The notes beneath the pieces are model-generated. The model ran no database searches and was not told the DNA's origin. It was given only the letters and a program-made list of their open reading frames with translations. From Cellvibrio sp. KY-YJ-3 (GTDB lineage: Bacteria; Pseudomonadota; Gammaproteobacteria; Pseudomonadales; Cellvibrionaceae), in contig NZ_CP031727.1 of the NCBI RefSeq assembly GCF_008806955.1, positions 124,001 through 188,000 of the forward strand: a stretch of 64,000 bases of DNA, written 5' to 3'. Every line of letters begins with the position of its first letter. Position 1 is the first letter of the stretch. The position numbers and the translations under genes were made by a program. This document shows, one piece after another, positions 37,320 to 45,216 of this stretch.

Positions 37320-37482
37320 TTGGTATCCCCCGTTTAATTATTTTTTACAAATGTTGCGAACTTAAAAATCGATAATTTGGGCAAGACTGACTGGCAAAAA
37401 AACCACGGCCAGAGGTATATGAAAAAATGGTTTTTTATATTTATGTCACCAACAGAAAAAACACTGCTGGGTGTTATTAATC

Positions 37483-37569
37483 AGTCTATGAGCGAGAAAT
37501 TTAATTCGCAAACTACATACGTATGCAAAAAATGAGGAATAAAAAAACGCAAATTGCATACGTATGCAA
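37483..37569 (-). promoter_or_regulatory. Twin operators and promoter for pullulanase
   Basis: The 390-bp gap 37320-37709 holds operator TTGCATACGTATGCAA (perfect, 37554-37569) and TGCATACGTATGTA (minus strand, 37514-37527), 41 bp between centres. A possible promoter is TTGCGA (37511-37506), 17 nt, TAGACT (37488-37483). Here the operator-to-minus-35 gap is 2 nt, not 5 as at the other promoters. The rest of the gap is AT-rich with no gene and no clear terminator for the upstream GH13 gene. Confidence 0.6.
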
Positions 37570-37709
37570 AAGCAAAAAACATGAAGAAAAGTAACACTTT
37601 GTGCGGGGCTCGACACTTGAGCATGGGGGTCTATCACAGCGCACCACCGCTATGCACCAAGGCAACAGGGTGGCGAACCATCGTAAATAGATTAATCAAA
37701 ACAATGTTA

Positions 37710-39629
37710 TTAAAAATAAATTGCCACTGATTCCAGTGGGGCTAATGTTAACGGTTTCGTTAAATCCACCTTCTTGCCACTAATAACATCTACTCCATTG
37801 TTGCGCCCTTGCAACAGGCGTCCAAAGCGGTTTAAGTCCAACACAGAGGCCGTTTTATTTTTGTTGATAACCACCATGACCTGCTCCTGTTCCTGCCCCT
37901 TCTCATAGCGGCGGAAATATACATAGTGACCATTTTCAGGAATGTAATGCGTGAGTGTTCCCTCTGCGATGGCGCGACTGGATTTACGCCAAGTGAGCAA
38001 GGTGCGCAAATAGTTTTGCACCTCGCGCTGATCCGCACTCAAACCTTGGGCACTAAAACCATTCACCTTGTCACCCGCCCAACCGCCGGGGAAATCAGCG
38101 CGCAACAAACCATCGTTACGCACGAGCGGGCTTTTGGTTAACACTTCAGTGCCGTAATAAAACTGGGGGATACCGCGTGTAGTTGCCGTGAACAATAACG
38201 ATGTTTTTAATAATTGCAGATTTTCATGCAGCAGCGAATAAATACGCGACATATCGTGATTATCCGGAAACAGCATTAACTTCATCGGGTCGGCATAGAC
38301 AAAATCATTGGCGATCATTTCATAGAGCTTGATCAGCCCATTGCTAGCAGTTTCTTCCGCGTTTAACACTTCCGGCATTAAATACACCACCGGAAAATCC
38401 ATTAATGTTGGCAAATGGGAGACATAACCGTCGCGATTAACCACTCCCTTTTGCCAGTAAGCCAAAATATGCGGATTGGAATTCATCTCCTCACCGACGA
38501 TATTTAAATGGGGGTATTCATCCAATACGGCCCTACTCCAACGCGCCAAAAATTCTTTGTCGGAATAAGCGTAAGTATCTTCGCGGACACCACTCAGATC
38601 GGCGTATTCAATCCACCAAATGGTATTTTGAATTAAATAGCGCGCGAGCAACGGATTGCGCTGGTTCATATCCGGCATGGATTCCACAAACCAACCATCG
38701 GTAAAGTGTTTGATATCCTCCGGCGCCGCATGAATATCCAGTACGGTGGTGTGTTGGTTGTTGGTGGGCACAAAGCCGGATTGAAAATTCAACCAATCCG
38801 CAGCAGGTAAATCCTGCATCCACCAGTGGCCGCTGCCAATATGGTTCAACACTATATCCTGAATAAAACCCACGCCTTTTTTACGGGCGGCCGCTACCAG
38901 GTTTTTATAATCCTCATTGGAACCCATACGCGGATCCATCTGGTAAAGATTGGTAGGTGAATAACCATGGTAAGAATATTCCGCTTGGTTATTCTCAATC
39001 ATCGGCGTCGGCCAAATCATGGTAAAACCCATACGCGCGATATAATCCAGATTGTTTTGAATCCCTTTCATATCACCACCGTGACGCCCAATCGGGCTGG
39101 TGCGATCCGCAACTTCCACCATCGATGAATGATTGTCGTTAGCGGGATTACCATTGGCAAAACGATCCGGGGTAATTAAATAGATAACATCTTTCGCAGA
39201 AAAACTATCACGCAACGCAGAGTCAGCACGACGTTTTTGCAGTTCATAGGGAACCCGCAATTGCACACCGGATTTATCGCTAAACTGCAGCTCCAACTTG
39301 CCCGGCTTTGCATTAGTTGCGATATGCAGATTGATAAACAGATAATTTTTATTCGTGGTTCGCTCGACAGTTTTTATTGTTACGCCAGAATAATTCACAC
39401 TGGGATGTAGCTCGGCAATTGCCTCTCCATGCACCATAATTTGTAATTCAGGATTATGCATCCCTACCCACCAATGCATGGGCTCTATATGTTTGAGATT
39501 ATAGTTAGCGGGATTAGCATTGGCTAAACTGCTAATGGCAATACCGAAGCACAACAAAATAAAAAAAAAGGGAAAAATAAAAACAAAACGAACGGGAACA
39601 AACATAGACGATACAGTGGACTGACTCAT
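37710..39629 (-). CDS. Periplasmic GH13 cyclomaltodextrinase/neopullulanase-like enzyme (paralogue A)
   Basis: A 639-aa enzyme with a signal peptide (hydrophobic core about 10-33, cleavage near ANA). An N-terminal beta domain of the cyclomaltodextrinase type (HIEPMHWWVGMHNPELQIMVHG) precedes the GH13 barrel. Catalytic residues are D351 (GVREDTYAY), E380 (IVGEEM) and D459 (PDNHDMSR). It likely hydrolyses imported maltodextrins or cyclodextrins in the periplasm. CAGGA lies 9 nt before the ATG. It has its own regulon operator just upstream, though no terminator separates it from the halogenase gene, so some read-through is expected. It is clearly paralogous to the gene at 43266-45110 over its full length. 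Confidence 0.92.
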   Translation of the reverse strand: MSQSTVSSMFVPVRFVFIFPFFFILLCFGIAISSLANANPANYNLKHIEPMHWWVGMHNPELQIMVHGEAIAELHPSVNYSGVTIKTVERTTNKNYLFINLHIATNAKPGKLELQFSDKSGVQLRVPYELQKRRADSALRDSFSAKDVIYLITPDRFANGNPANDNHSSMVEVADRTSPIGRHGGDMKGIQNNLDYIARMGFTMIWPTPMIENNQAEYSYHGYSPTNLYQMDPRMGSNEDYKNLVAAARKKGVGFIQDIVLNHIGSGHWWMQDLPAADWLNFQSGFVPTNNQHTTVLDIHAAPEDIKHFTDGWFVESMPDMNQRNPLLARYLIQNTIWWIEYADLSGVREDTYAYSDKEFLARWSRAVLDEYPHLNIVGEEMNSNPHILAYWQKGVVNRDGYVSHLPTLMDFPVVYLMPEVLNAEETASNGLIKLYEMIANDFVYADPMKLMLFPDNHDMSRIYSLLHENLQLLKTSLLFTATTRGIPQFYYGTEVLTKSPLVRNDGLLRADFPGGWAGDKVNGFSAQGLSADQREVQNYLRTLLTWRKSSRAIAEGTLTHYIPENGHYVYFRRYEKGQEQEQVMVVINKNKTASVLDLNRFGRLLQGRNNGVDVISGKKVDLTKPLTLAPLESVAIYF

Positions 39630-39678
39630 AAAGACATCCTGGTGGTTGATTGGTTATTGTTATGCACGTGCGCGACGC

Positions 39679-39726
39679 AGAATACTTAACCAACCAATCA
39701 CCACCAATCCACTACATACGTATTCA
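39679..39726 (-). promoter_or_regulatory. Single regulon operator and promoter for GH13 paralogue A
   Basis: On the minus strand TGAATACGTATGTA (39726-39713), 5 nt, TTGGTG (39707-39702), 17 nt, TATTCT (39684-39679). Only one operator copy is seen here. Confidence 0.6.
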
Positions 39727-39756
39727 AGAGGAGGCTTTACAATTATTAAAACGAGC

Positions 39757-41271
39757 TTACATAACCTGTTGCTTCGCAACCAAATCATTCAATTGTTCGC
39801 GGTGCGAACTAAAGTTTAATGCACAGCGGCTAATAAAATTCTCAATATTTTCCATTTTATATTTATGAGCAACTTCATTGCCTGGCAAAAGCTGATCCTG
39901 TGTTGGGAATAGACCATACCCGGCAAGCAAACAATGCCATGAAGCAGATGGGTAATAACAACCAATTTTCTGCCGCTCAATTTCCTGAGTCAAATTCCCA
40001 CCACCAACCCATACCTGCAGCAGTTCACGCAAGGAATCTGAAAGTGAATTGTTGTTAGCATTGTCGCGCCAATATTGGGTGTCCGTGCGGGAGTTCACCC
40101 GATAGTGACATACAATGTAGTCGCGCACCGCTTCAAAACGTTGGTTAATAGAACGATTAAAGTTCGCCTGCTCACGATCGGTAAAATCCCCCAACTCAAT
40201 AGCTTCCGCAAACCCCAAGACTGTTTCCTGCACCAAATGCAATGCCGTTGCCTCCAGCGGCTCAATAAACCCTTGAGACAAGCCAACTGCCAAGCAGTTT
40301 TTAGCCCAATGATGCTGCAAACGCCCCACTTTCATTTTTAAATGTCGTACTGGGACATCTTTATCTAGCAAGTTCAATTTTTGTCGTAGTTCGGTCTCAG
40401 CCATATCAGCTGATAAATAATTCGAGCTGTAGACATAACCATTCCCAATACGATTAACTAGAGGAATATTCCACATCCAGCCGGCGTTTAATGCAGTAGC
40501 GGTGGTCTGTGGGGTTATATCCATAGCAGCAGAGGTAGGCATAACAACTGCCGAATCATTAAATAAATTACTAGAAAAGTTAATAAAAGGTACTTTTAAC
40601 GCTTGTTGAATTAGCACGCCGGCAAAACCGGAACAATCGATAAATAAATCCGCAGCGAGAGGCTGCTGATTCTCTGTCAACAAGTGGCTTATATATCCTT
40701 GTGCATCCAGTTTTACTTCCGTTATTCGTGCATCTATGTGCGCCACTCCCAACTTCGCCGCGTGTTGTTTTAAAAACAACCCTACCAGCGAAGAGTCAAA
40801 ATGATAACCATAGCCTAGCTGGAAAGGAAAATGGTGCGCAGGTTTTGGCCCTAGCTGGTGTTTGGCAAGATAGGTCGCCAGGAAAAATTTATCCGGGTGA
40901 GCATAAACATCAGCGCCCTTGCGTCGCACAAAACAATTATAAAAAAAGGCAGGTGCCGAATAATCATCCGGCTGCGCAGGAAAAGGATGAAAGTAATTTT
41001 CAAAACCTGGTTTGGTTGACCAGTTGCAAAAGCGGATCCCGGTCTTATAAGTTGCATTACAGGCTGGCATCCACTCTGCTTCGGCAATCTCCATATAATC
41101 AAAAAATGATTTTAACTGTGGTGTTGACCCTTCACCCACGCCAATAATACCGATATCACTAGACTCAACTAGCGCAATTTCTACGGAATATTTAGCCCAG
41201 CGCTTGGCAAGAATATTGGCCGCCATCCAACCGGCAGTACCACCACCCAAAATTACAATTTTTTTGATCAT
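39757..41271 (-). CDS. Tryptophan halogenase-like flavoprotein
   Basis: A 504-aa protein of the flavin-dependent tryptophan halogenase family. It has the FAD motif IVILGGGTAGWMAA at the start, the catalytic Lys (K76 in NATYKTGIRF), the WxWxIP motif (WMWNIP) and EPLEAT with the conserved Glu. All hallmark residues are kept, yet its setting is a starch operon. Similar genes sit beside TonB receptors in Xanthomonas and Caulobacter, with no known product. No flavin reductase lies in the window. I prefer the ATG at 41271; a GTG 9 bp upstream is possible. It follows the alpha-amylase gene by 22 bp. Confidence 0.9.
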   Translation of the reverse strand: MIKKIVILGGGTAGWMAANILAKRWAKYSVEIALVESSDIGIIGVGEGSTPQLKSFFDYMEIAEAEWMPACNATYKTGIRFCNWSTKPGFENYFHPFPAQPDDYSAPAFFYNCFVRRKGADVYAHPDKFFLATYLAKHQLGPKPAHHFPFQLGYGYHFDSSLVGLFLKQHAAKLGVAHIDARITEVKLDAQGYISHLLTENQQPLAADLFIDCSGFAGVLIQQALKVPFINFSSNLFNDSAVVMPTSAAMDITPQTTATALNAGWMWNIPLVNRIGNGYVYSSNYLSADMAETELRQKLNLLDKDVPVRHLKMKVGRLQHHWAKNCLAVGLSQGFIEPLEATALHLVQETVLGFAEAIELGDFTDREQANFNRSINQRFEAVRDYIVCHYRVNSRTDTQYWRDNANNNSLSDSLRELLQVWVGGGNLTQEIERQKIGCYYPSASWHCLLAGYGLFPTQDQLLPGNEVAHKYKMENIENFISRCALNFSSHREQLNDLVAKQQVM

Positions 41272-41293
41272 AAATTTCACATCAAAGAATGTA

Positions 41294-43210
41294 TTAGTTT
41301 TTTGTTACAACTTCCAAAACCAACGAATCGTAGGCTGCCAATTCAAGTTCAACAGTGGCAACGTCTTCATTCACTGTTAGCGTTGAAAATTGTGAGCCGT
41401 GGGCCAGCTTGGCTGACAATTCATAGGCAGTTTCATTCAGCGCCCAGTCTTTTATAGTAGCGGCAGGTAATAATAATTTTACCAAGCCACTTTGTTCGCC
41501 TGAAAAATTGCTTATCACAATCCATTTCTGTGTTTGGGTGGCACGGGTAAATGCAAATAATTTATTGGTGTAACCGCCTGCTGCTGAAATATTGTGGCTG
41601 TGTAACTCGCGATACTCCCCTTCGGCTACGGCGCTGTGATGCGATAAATTTAATAACTCACGATAAAATCCCCGCAGCGCTTTTTCGCTCGCAGTAGATT
41701 GCCCACCATCAAACTTCCCGCCATTCATATAGCGTTGGTGCGCGGGCACACCGGCATAATCAAAAATCGTAGTACGCGACGGGTCGCCAAAACCGGAACC
41801 CAGCTCGCCAGCCTCACCGACTTCCTGCGCGAAATACAACATGGTCGGCGAGCGACTAATCAACGTGGATACCACCATCGCCGGCTTGGCTTTTTCGGCG
41901 CTGCCCGCAAACTCGGGGCTGGCAATACGCTGCTCATCGTGGTTTTCCAAAAAGTGCAGCATGTGTTCTTCTATATCGCTCATGCCCGCTTGCACTTGCG
42001 CAATAACCTCGGTACCGCTTTTACCTTGCATTACCGCTTTTAAGCCGTCATACATTTCCACTTTGTCATAGAGGTAATCCATTTTTCCCATGCGAATATA
42101 ATTGCGATACTCGGCCGGGTTATACACTTCAGCCAACAAAAATGCCTGGGGATTTTTTTGTTTAATCGCGGAATTTAAATAACTCCAGAATTCGACTGGC
42201 ACCATTTCGGCCATGTCGTAACGAAAACCATCTACCCCTTTTGCCAACCAATATTCCGCAATTTGGCGGAACTTAATCCATGAATCCGGCACATCCTTAC
42301 CCTGCCAGAATTGGGCGTGGGCGAGTAGATCTTTTTGCGCATAGTCTGCGGGTAATTCAGGAAAATCTTTGGTGCCATCGGGGCGCACACCGTAATTGAT
42401 TTTTACGGTTTCATACCAGTCATCAAATTTTGGTTGCGCCAAGCGCGAACCATTGCCGGTCCACTTCGCCGGTTTCTCATCAAACTGGCCATCACTTAGG
42501 GGATGTGAATCGCCACCCAGCGGCTGATAATTGCCTTGCGCTTCTGGCACAAGGAAGTCTTCGCCTACCACGTAATAAAAATTATTGTCCCGTCGGTATT
42601 CCACACTCACATCATCGCGCGCACCAAAGCTCTCCACTCCTGGCGGGTTACTCAATGATTCATAGCGACGCGCCACATGGTTAGGCACTATGTCGATAAT
42701 AACTCGCATGCCCTGCGCGTGGGTGCGGGCGATTAGCGCTTCAAATTCTTGCAAGCGTTTTGCTGGGTCAACAGCTAAATCCGGGTTAACGTTGTAATAA
42801 TCCTTGACCGCATAAGGTGAACCGGCGCGACCCTTTACTACGTCAGGATCATCGTTGCTAATGCCGAAAGCGGTGTAGTCGCGAATGACGGCGTGATGCG
42901 GTACACCGGTGTACCACACGTGAGTAACACCCAACTCTTTAATCGATTTAAGCGCAGTCTCGTTGATATCATTAAATTTACCCACACCATTTTCTTCCAA
43001 AGTCCCCCAAGGTTTATTGGTGGTATTGGTATTGCCATAAAGGCGAGTAAATATTTGATACACCACCGGCTTGCCGTGTACTACTGGTGTGGGAGTTTGT
43101 TCCGCGCGATCAGTGGATTGATTGCAGGCTACCAGCCCTACAATTGCCAAACTTAATGCCAGCATAGCGGCACCGGTCAACAGTATTTTTTTATATTCAC
43201 TCATAGCCAT
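41294..43210 (-). CDS. GH13 alpha-amylase lipoprotein
   Basis: A 638-aa alpha-amylase-family enzyme with a lipoprotein signal (core LALSLAIVGL, lipobox LVAC). The barrel motifs are VIIDIVPNH (region I), VDGFRYDMAEM (nucleophile Asp), FLLAEVYNP (acid Glu) and FLENHDEQR (third Asp). It probably acts at the outer membrane or in the periplasm on starch or maltodextrins; endo versus exo action cannot be read. The longer frame begins at a TTG; the ATG at 43210 has CAGG close upstream, and a second ATG 6 bp later is also possible. It sits in the operon between GH13 paralogue B and the halogenase gene. Confidence 0.9.
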   Translation of the reverse strand: MAMSEYKKILLTGAAMLALSLAIVGLVACNQSTDRAEQTPTPVVHGKPVVYQIFTRLYGNTNTTNKPWGTLEENGVGKFNDINETALKSIKELGVTHVWYTGVPHHAVIRDYTAFGISNDDPDVVKGRAGSPYAVKDYYNVNPDLAVDPAKRLQEFEALIARTHAQGMRVIIDIVPNHVARRYESLSNPPGVESFGARDDVSVEYRRDNNFYYVVGEDFLVPEAQGNYQPLGGDSHPLSDGQFDEKPAKWTGNGSRLAQPKFDDWYETVKINYGVRPDGTKDFPELPADYAQKDLLAHAQFWQGKDVPDSWIKFRQIAEYWLAKGVDGFRYDMAEMVPVEFWSYLNSAIKQKNPQAFLLAEVYNPAEYRNYIRMGKMDYLYDKVEMYDGLKAVMQGKSGTEVIAQVQAGMSDIEEHMLHFLENHDEQRIASPEFAGSAEKAKPAMVVSTLISRSPTMLYFAQEVGEAGELGSGFGDPSRTTIFDYAGVPAHQRYMNGGKFDGGQSTASEKALRGFYRELLNLSHHSAVAEGEYRELHSHNISAAGGYTNKLFAFTRATQTQKWIVISNFSGEQSGLVKLLLPAATIKDWALNETAYELSAKLAHGSQFSTLTVNEDVATVELELAAYDSLVLEVVTKN

Positions 43211-43265
43211 ACAACCTGAATAAATGGCTCGCCACAACAGCGAGCTATTGTTAATAAAAATATTT

Positions 43266-45110
43266 TTATTGCAGTTCAATTATTAGCGACGTTTTTGCGG
43301 GCATAACTATCGGCTTATCCAGCGCTATTTTTTTGCCAGTCAGCACATTGCGCGCGCTTTTTTTACCCGCGATAAACGTTTGGTAGGGCTGTAAGTCCAA
43401 CAGGTTTTCCTGCGCATTTTTATTCAGCACCACCAAGACGGCTTGGTTATCCGAATAGCGAACATATGCATAAAAACCATCTCCCGGTGAAAAGTGCTGC
43501 AGTTTTCCGTGATGAATCACCGCCGACTTTTTGCGCCAATTCAGCAGGGTTTTTACATACTCCTGCATGTCGCGCTCTTGGGCAGTTAAGCCCTTGCCGG
43601 TGAACGCATTTTTAGTATCGCCTTGCCAGCCGCCGGGCATATCGGCACGCACAGCGCCATCGTCGCGTTCACGGGGGCTGGTCATCAGCACTTCCGAACC
43701 ATAATAAAATTGCGGAATACCACGCATAGTGGCCATATACACCATTGCCGTTTTAAACAAATCAACATCTTCATTCAGGTAAGAGTAAAGGCGGGAGGTG
43801 TCATGGTTTTCAGGAAAGATCACTAGATTCAAGGGATCGGCATATACAAAATCATTGGCCAGCATTTCATACAGACGCACCCAACCTTTATCCCAGGACT
43901 CCTCCTCATGCAACACCTCGCGCAAGGTTTCATGAATGGGAAAATCCATCACACTTGGCATGTGCGGCACATGGCCGCTGGCATTAACTTTACCGCGTTG
44001 CCAGTGCGCAACCACCGCAGGATTCGGGCTCCACTCCTCGCCAACAATATTAAAATGGGGATATTCATCCATAATAGTTTTTGCCCAGCGCGATAAAAAT
44101 TCCTGATCGGCATAGCCATAGGTGTCTTCACGAATCCCGCTCAGCCCCGCGTATTCAATCCACCACAAACTGTTTTGAATTAAATAATTGGCGAGCTGTG
44201 GATTGCGCTGATTTAAATCCGGCATGGTGGGCACAAACCAACCACTCACAAATAATTCTTTATCGGCAGGTGCGGCGTAAGGGTCTTGCACCGTGGTGCG
44301 GCGGTGATTGGTTTCTTTATATTCCGCGGGAAAATTTAACCAATCCTTTGCAGGCAGATCTTTCATCCACCAGTGGTTGGAGCCAATGTGGTTCAGCACT
44401 ATATCCTGAATAACTCCAATACCTTTTTTCTGTGCCTTTTGTACAAAAGTTTTGAATTCTTCGTTAGTGCCGTAACGTGCATCGATTTGGTATAAATCCG
44501 TTGCGGCGTAACCATGGTAGGAATATTTTTCCATATTGTTTTCGGTGAGCGGGTTGGGCCAAATTTGGGTGAAACCCATGGCAGCGATGTAATCCAGATG
44601 CTTTTCCATGCCTGCAATATCACCCCCATGGCGCCCACCTTTGTAAGCGCGACTGGGTTGTTCCAACATGCCGGGCATAGCGTCGTTATTGATATTGCCA
44701 TTGGCAAAACGATCCGGCGTAATTAAATAGATGGCATCTTTGGGTGAAAAGCCCTGACGTTGAGCGGAATTTTTTTCACGCGCCAATAATTGATAATCAA
44801 CACGGCTGTGTATTTTCCCATCGCGCATAAATTCAATGGGGAATTTTCCCGGCTTTGTAGTTGCTGCTATATCGATAGTGACAAATAAATAATTCGGGCT
44901 ATCGGATTTTTTTATATTGATAATATTTACGCCAGGGTAGTTCACGGCAGGGGTAGTTACACCCAGATTATCGCCATGCACCAGTAATTCGACTTGATTG
45001 TATTTCATGCCAACCCACCAGTTGGCGGGTTCTATGCGTTTTAACCCGGCTTCCTGTGCCATTACTGGCAATACACAAAGGAGTGATATGAATAGGATGA
45101 GTTTTTTCAT
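43266..45110 (-). CDS. Periplasmic GH13 cyclomaltodextrinase/neopullulanase-like enzyme (paralogue B)
   Basis: A 614-aa enzyme with a signal peptide (cleavage near VMAQ), the same N-terminal beta domain as paralogue A (RIEPANWWVGMKYNQVELLVHG) and a GH13 barrel. Catalytic motifs are GIREDTYGY (nucleophile), IVGEEWSP (acid) and PENHDTSR. It lies in the periplasm and should trim imported maltodextrins. AAGGA is 8 nt before the ATG at 45110; the extra 24 residues of the longer frame come from the terminator of receptor 2. It is the first gene after that terminator, followed by the alpha-amylase and halogenase genes. Confidence 0.92.
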   Translation of the reverse strand: MKKLILFISLLCVLPVMAQEAGLKRIEPANWWVGMKYNQVELLVHGDNLGVTTPAVNYPGVNIINIKKSDSPNYLFVTIDIAATTKPGKFPIEFMRDGKIHSRVDYQLLAREKNSAQRQGFSPKDAIYLITPDRFANGNINNDAMPGMLEQPSRAYKGGRHGGDIAGMEKHLDYIAAMGFTQIWPNPLTENNMEKYSYHGYAATDLYQIDARYGTNEEFKTFVQKAQKKGIGVIQDIVLNHIGSNHWWMKDLPAKDWLNFPAEYKETNHRRTTVQDPYAAPADKELFVSGWFVPTMPDLNQRNPQLANYLIQNSLWWIEYAGLSGIREDTYGYADQEFLSRWAKTIMDEYPHFNIVGEEWSPNPAVVAHWQRGKVNASGHVPHMPSVMDFPIHETLREVLHEEESWDKGWVRLYEMLANDFVYADPLNLVIFPENHDTSRLYSYLNEDVDLFKTAMVYMATMRGIPQFYYGSEVLMTSPRERDDGAVRADMPGGWQGDTKNAFTGKGLTAQERDMQEYVKTLLNWRKKSAVIHHGKLQHFSPGDGFYAYVRYSDNQAVLVVLNKNAQENLLDLQPYQTFIAGKKSARNVLTGKKIALDKPIVMPAKTSLIIELQ

Positions 45111-45154
45111 TTTATTTATCCTTTTTATAACGATGCATGAAAAGGGTGAACCAA

Positions 45155-45192
45155 ATAAAAAATCACCCACATGGAAGGCCATGTGGGTGATT
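45155..45192 (-). terminator. Terminator or attenuator after receptor 2
   Basis: A 14-bp perfect stem AATCACCCACATGG / CCATGTGGGTGATT, with a T-rich tract on the minus strand. No new operator is seen between it and GH13 paralogue B, so partial read-through from receptor 2 probably feeds the downstream genes. Confidence 0.8.
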
Positions 45193-45216
45193 CGTCAATA
45201 CAAAGTCATTTGACCT

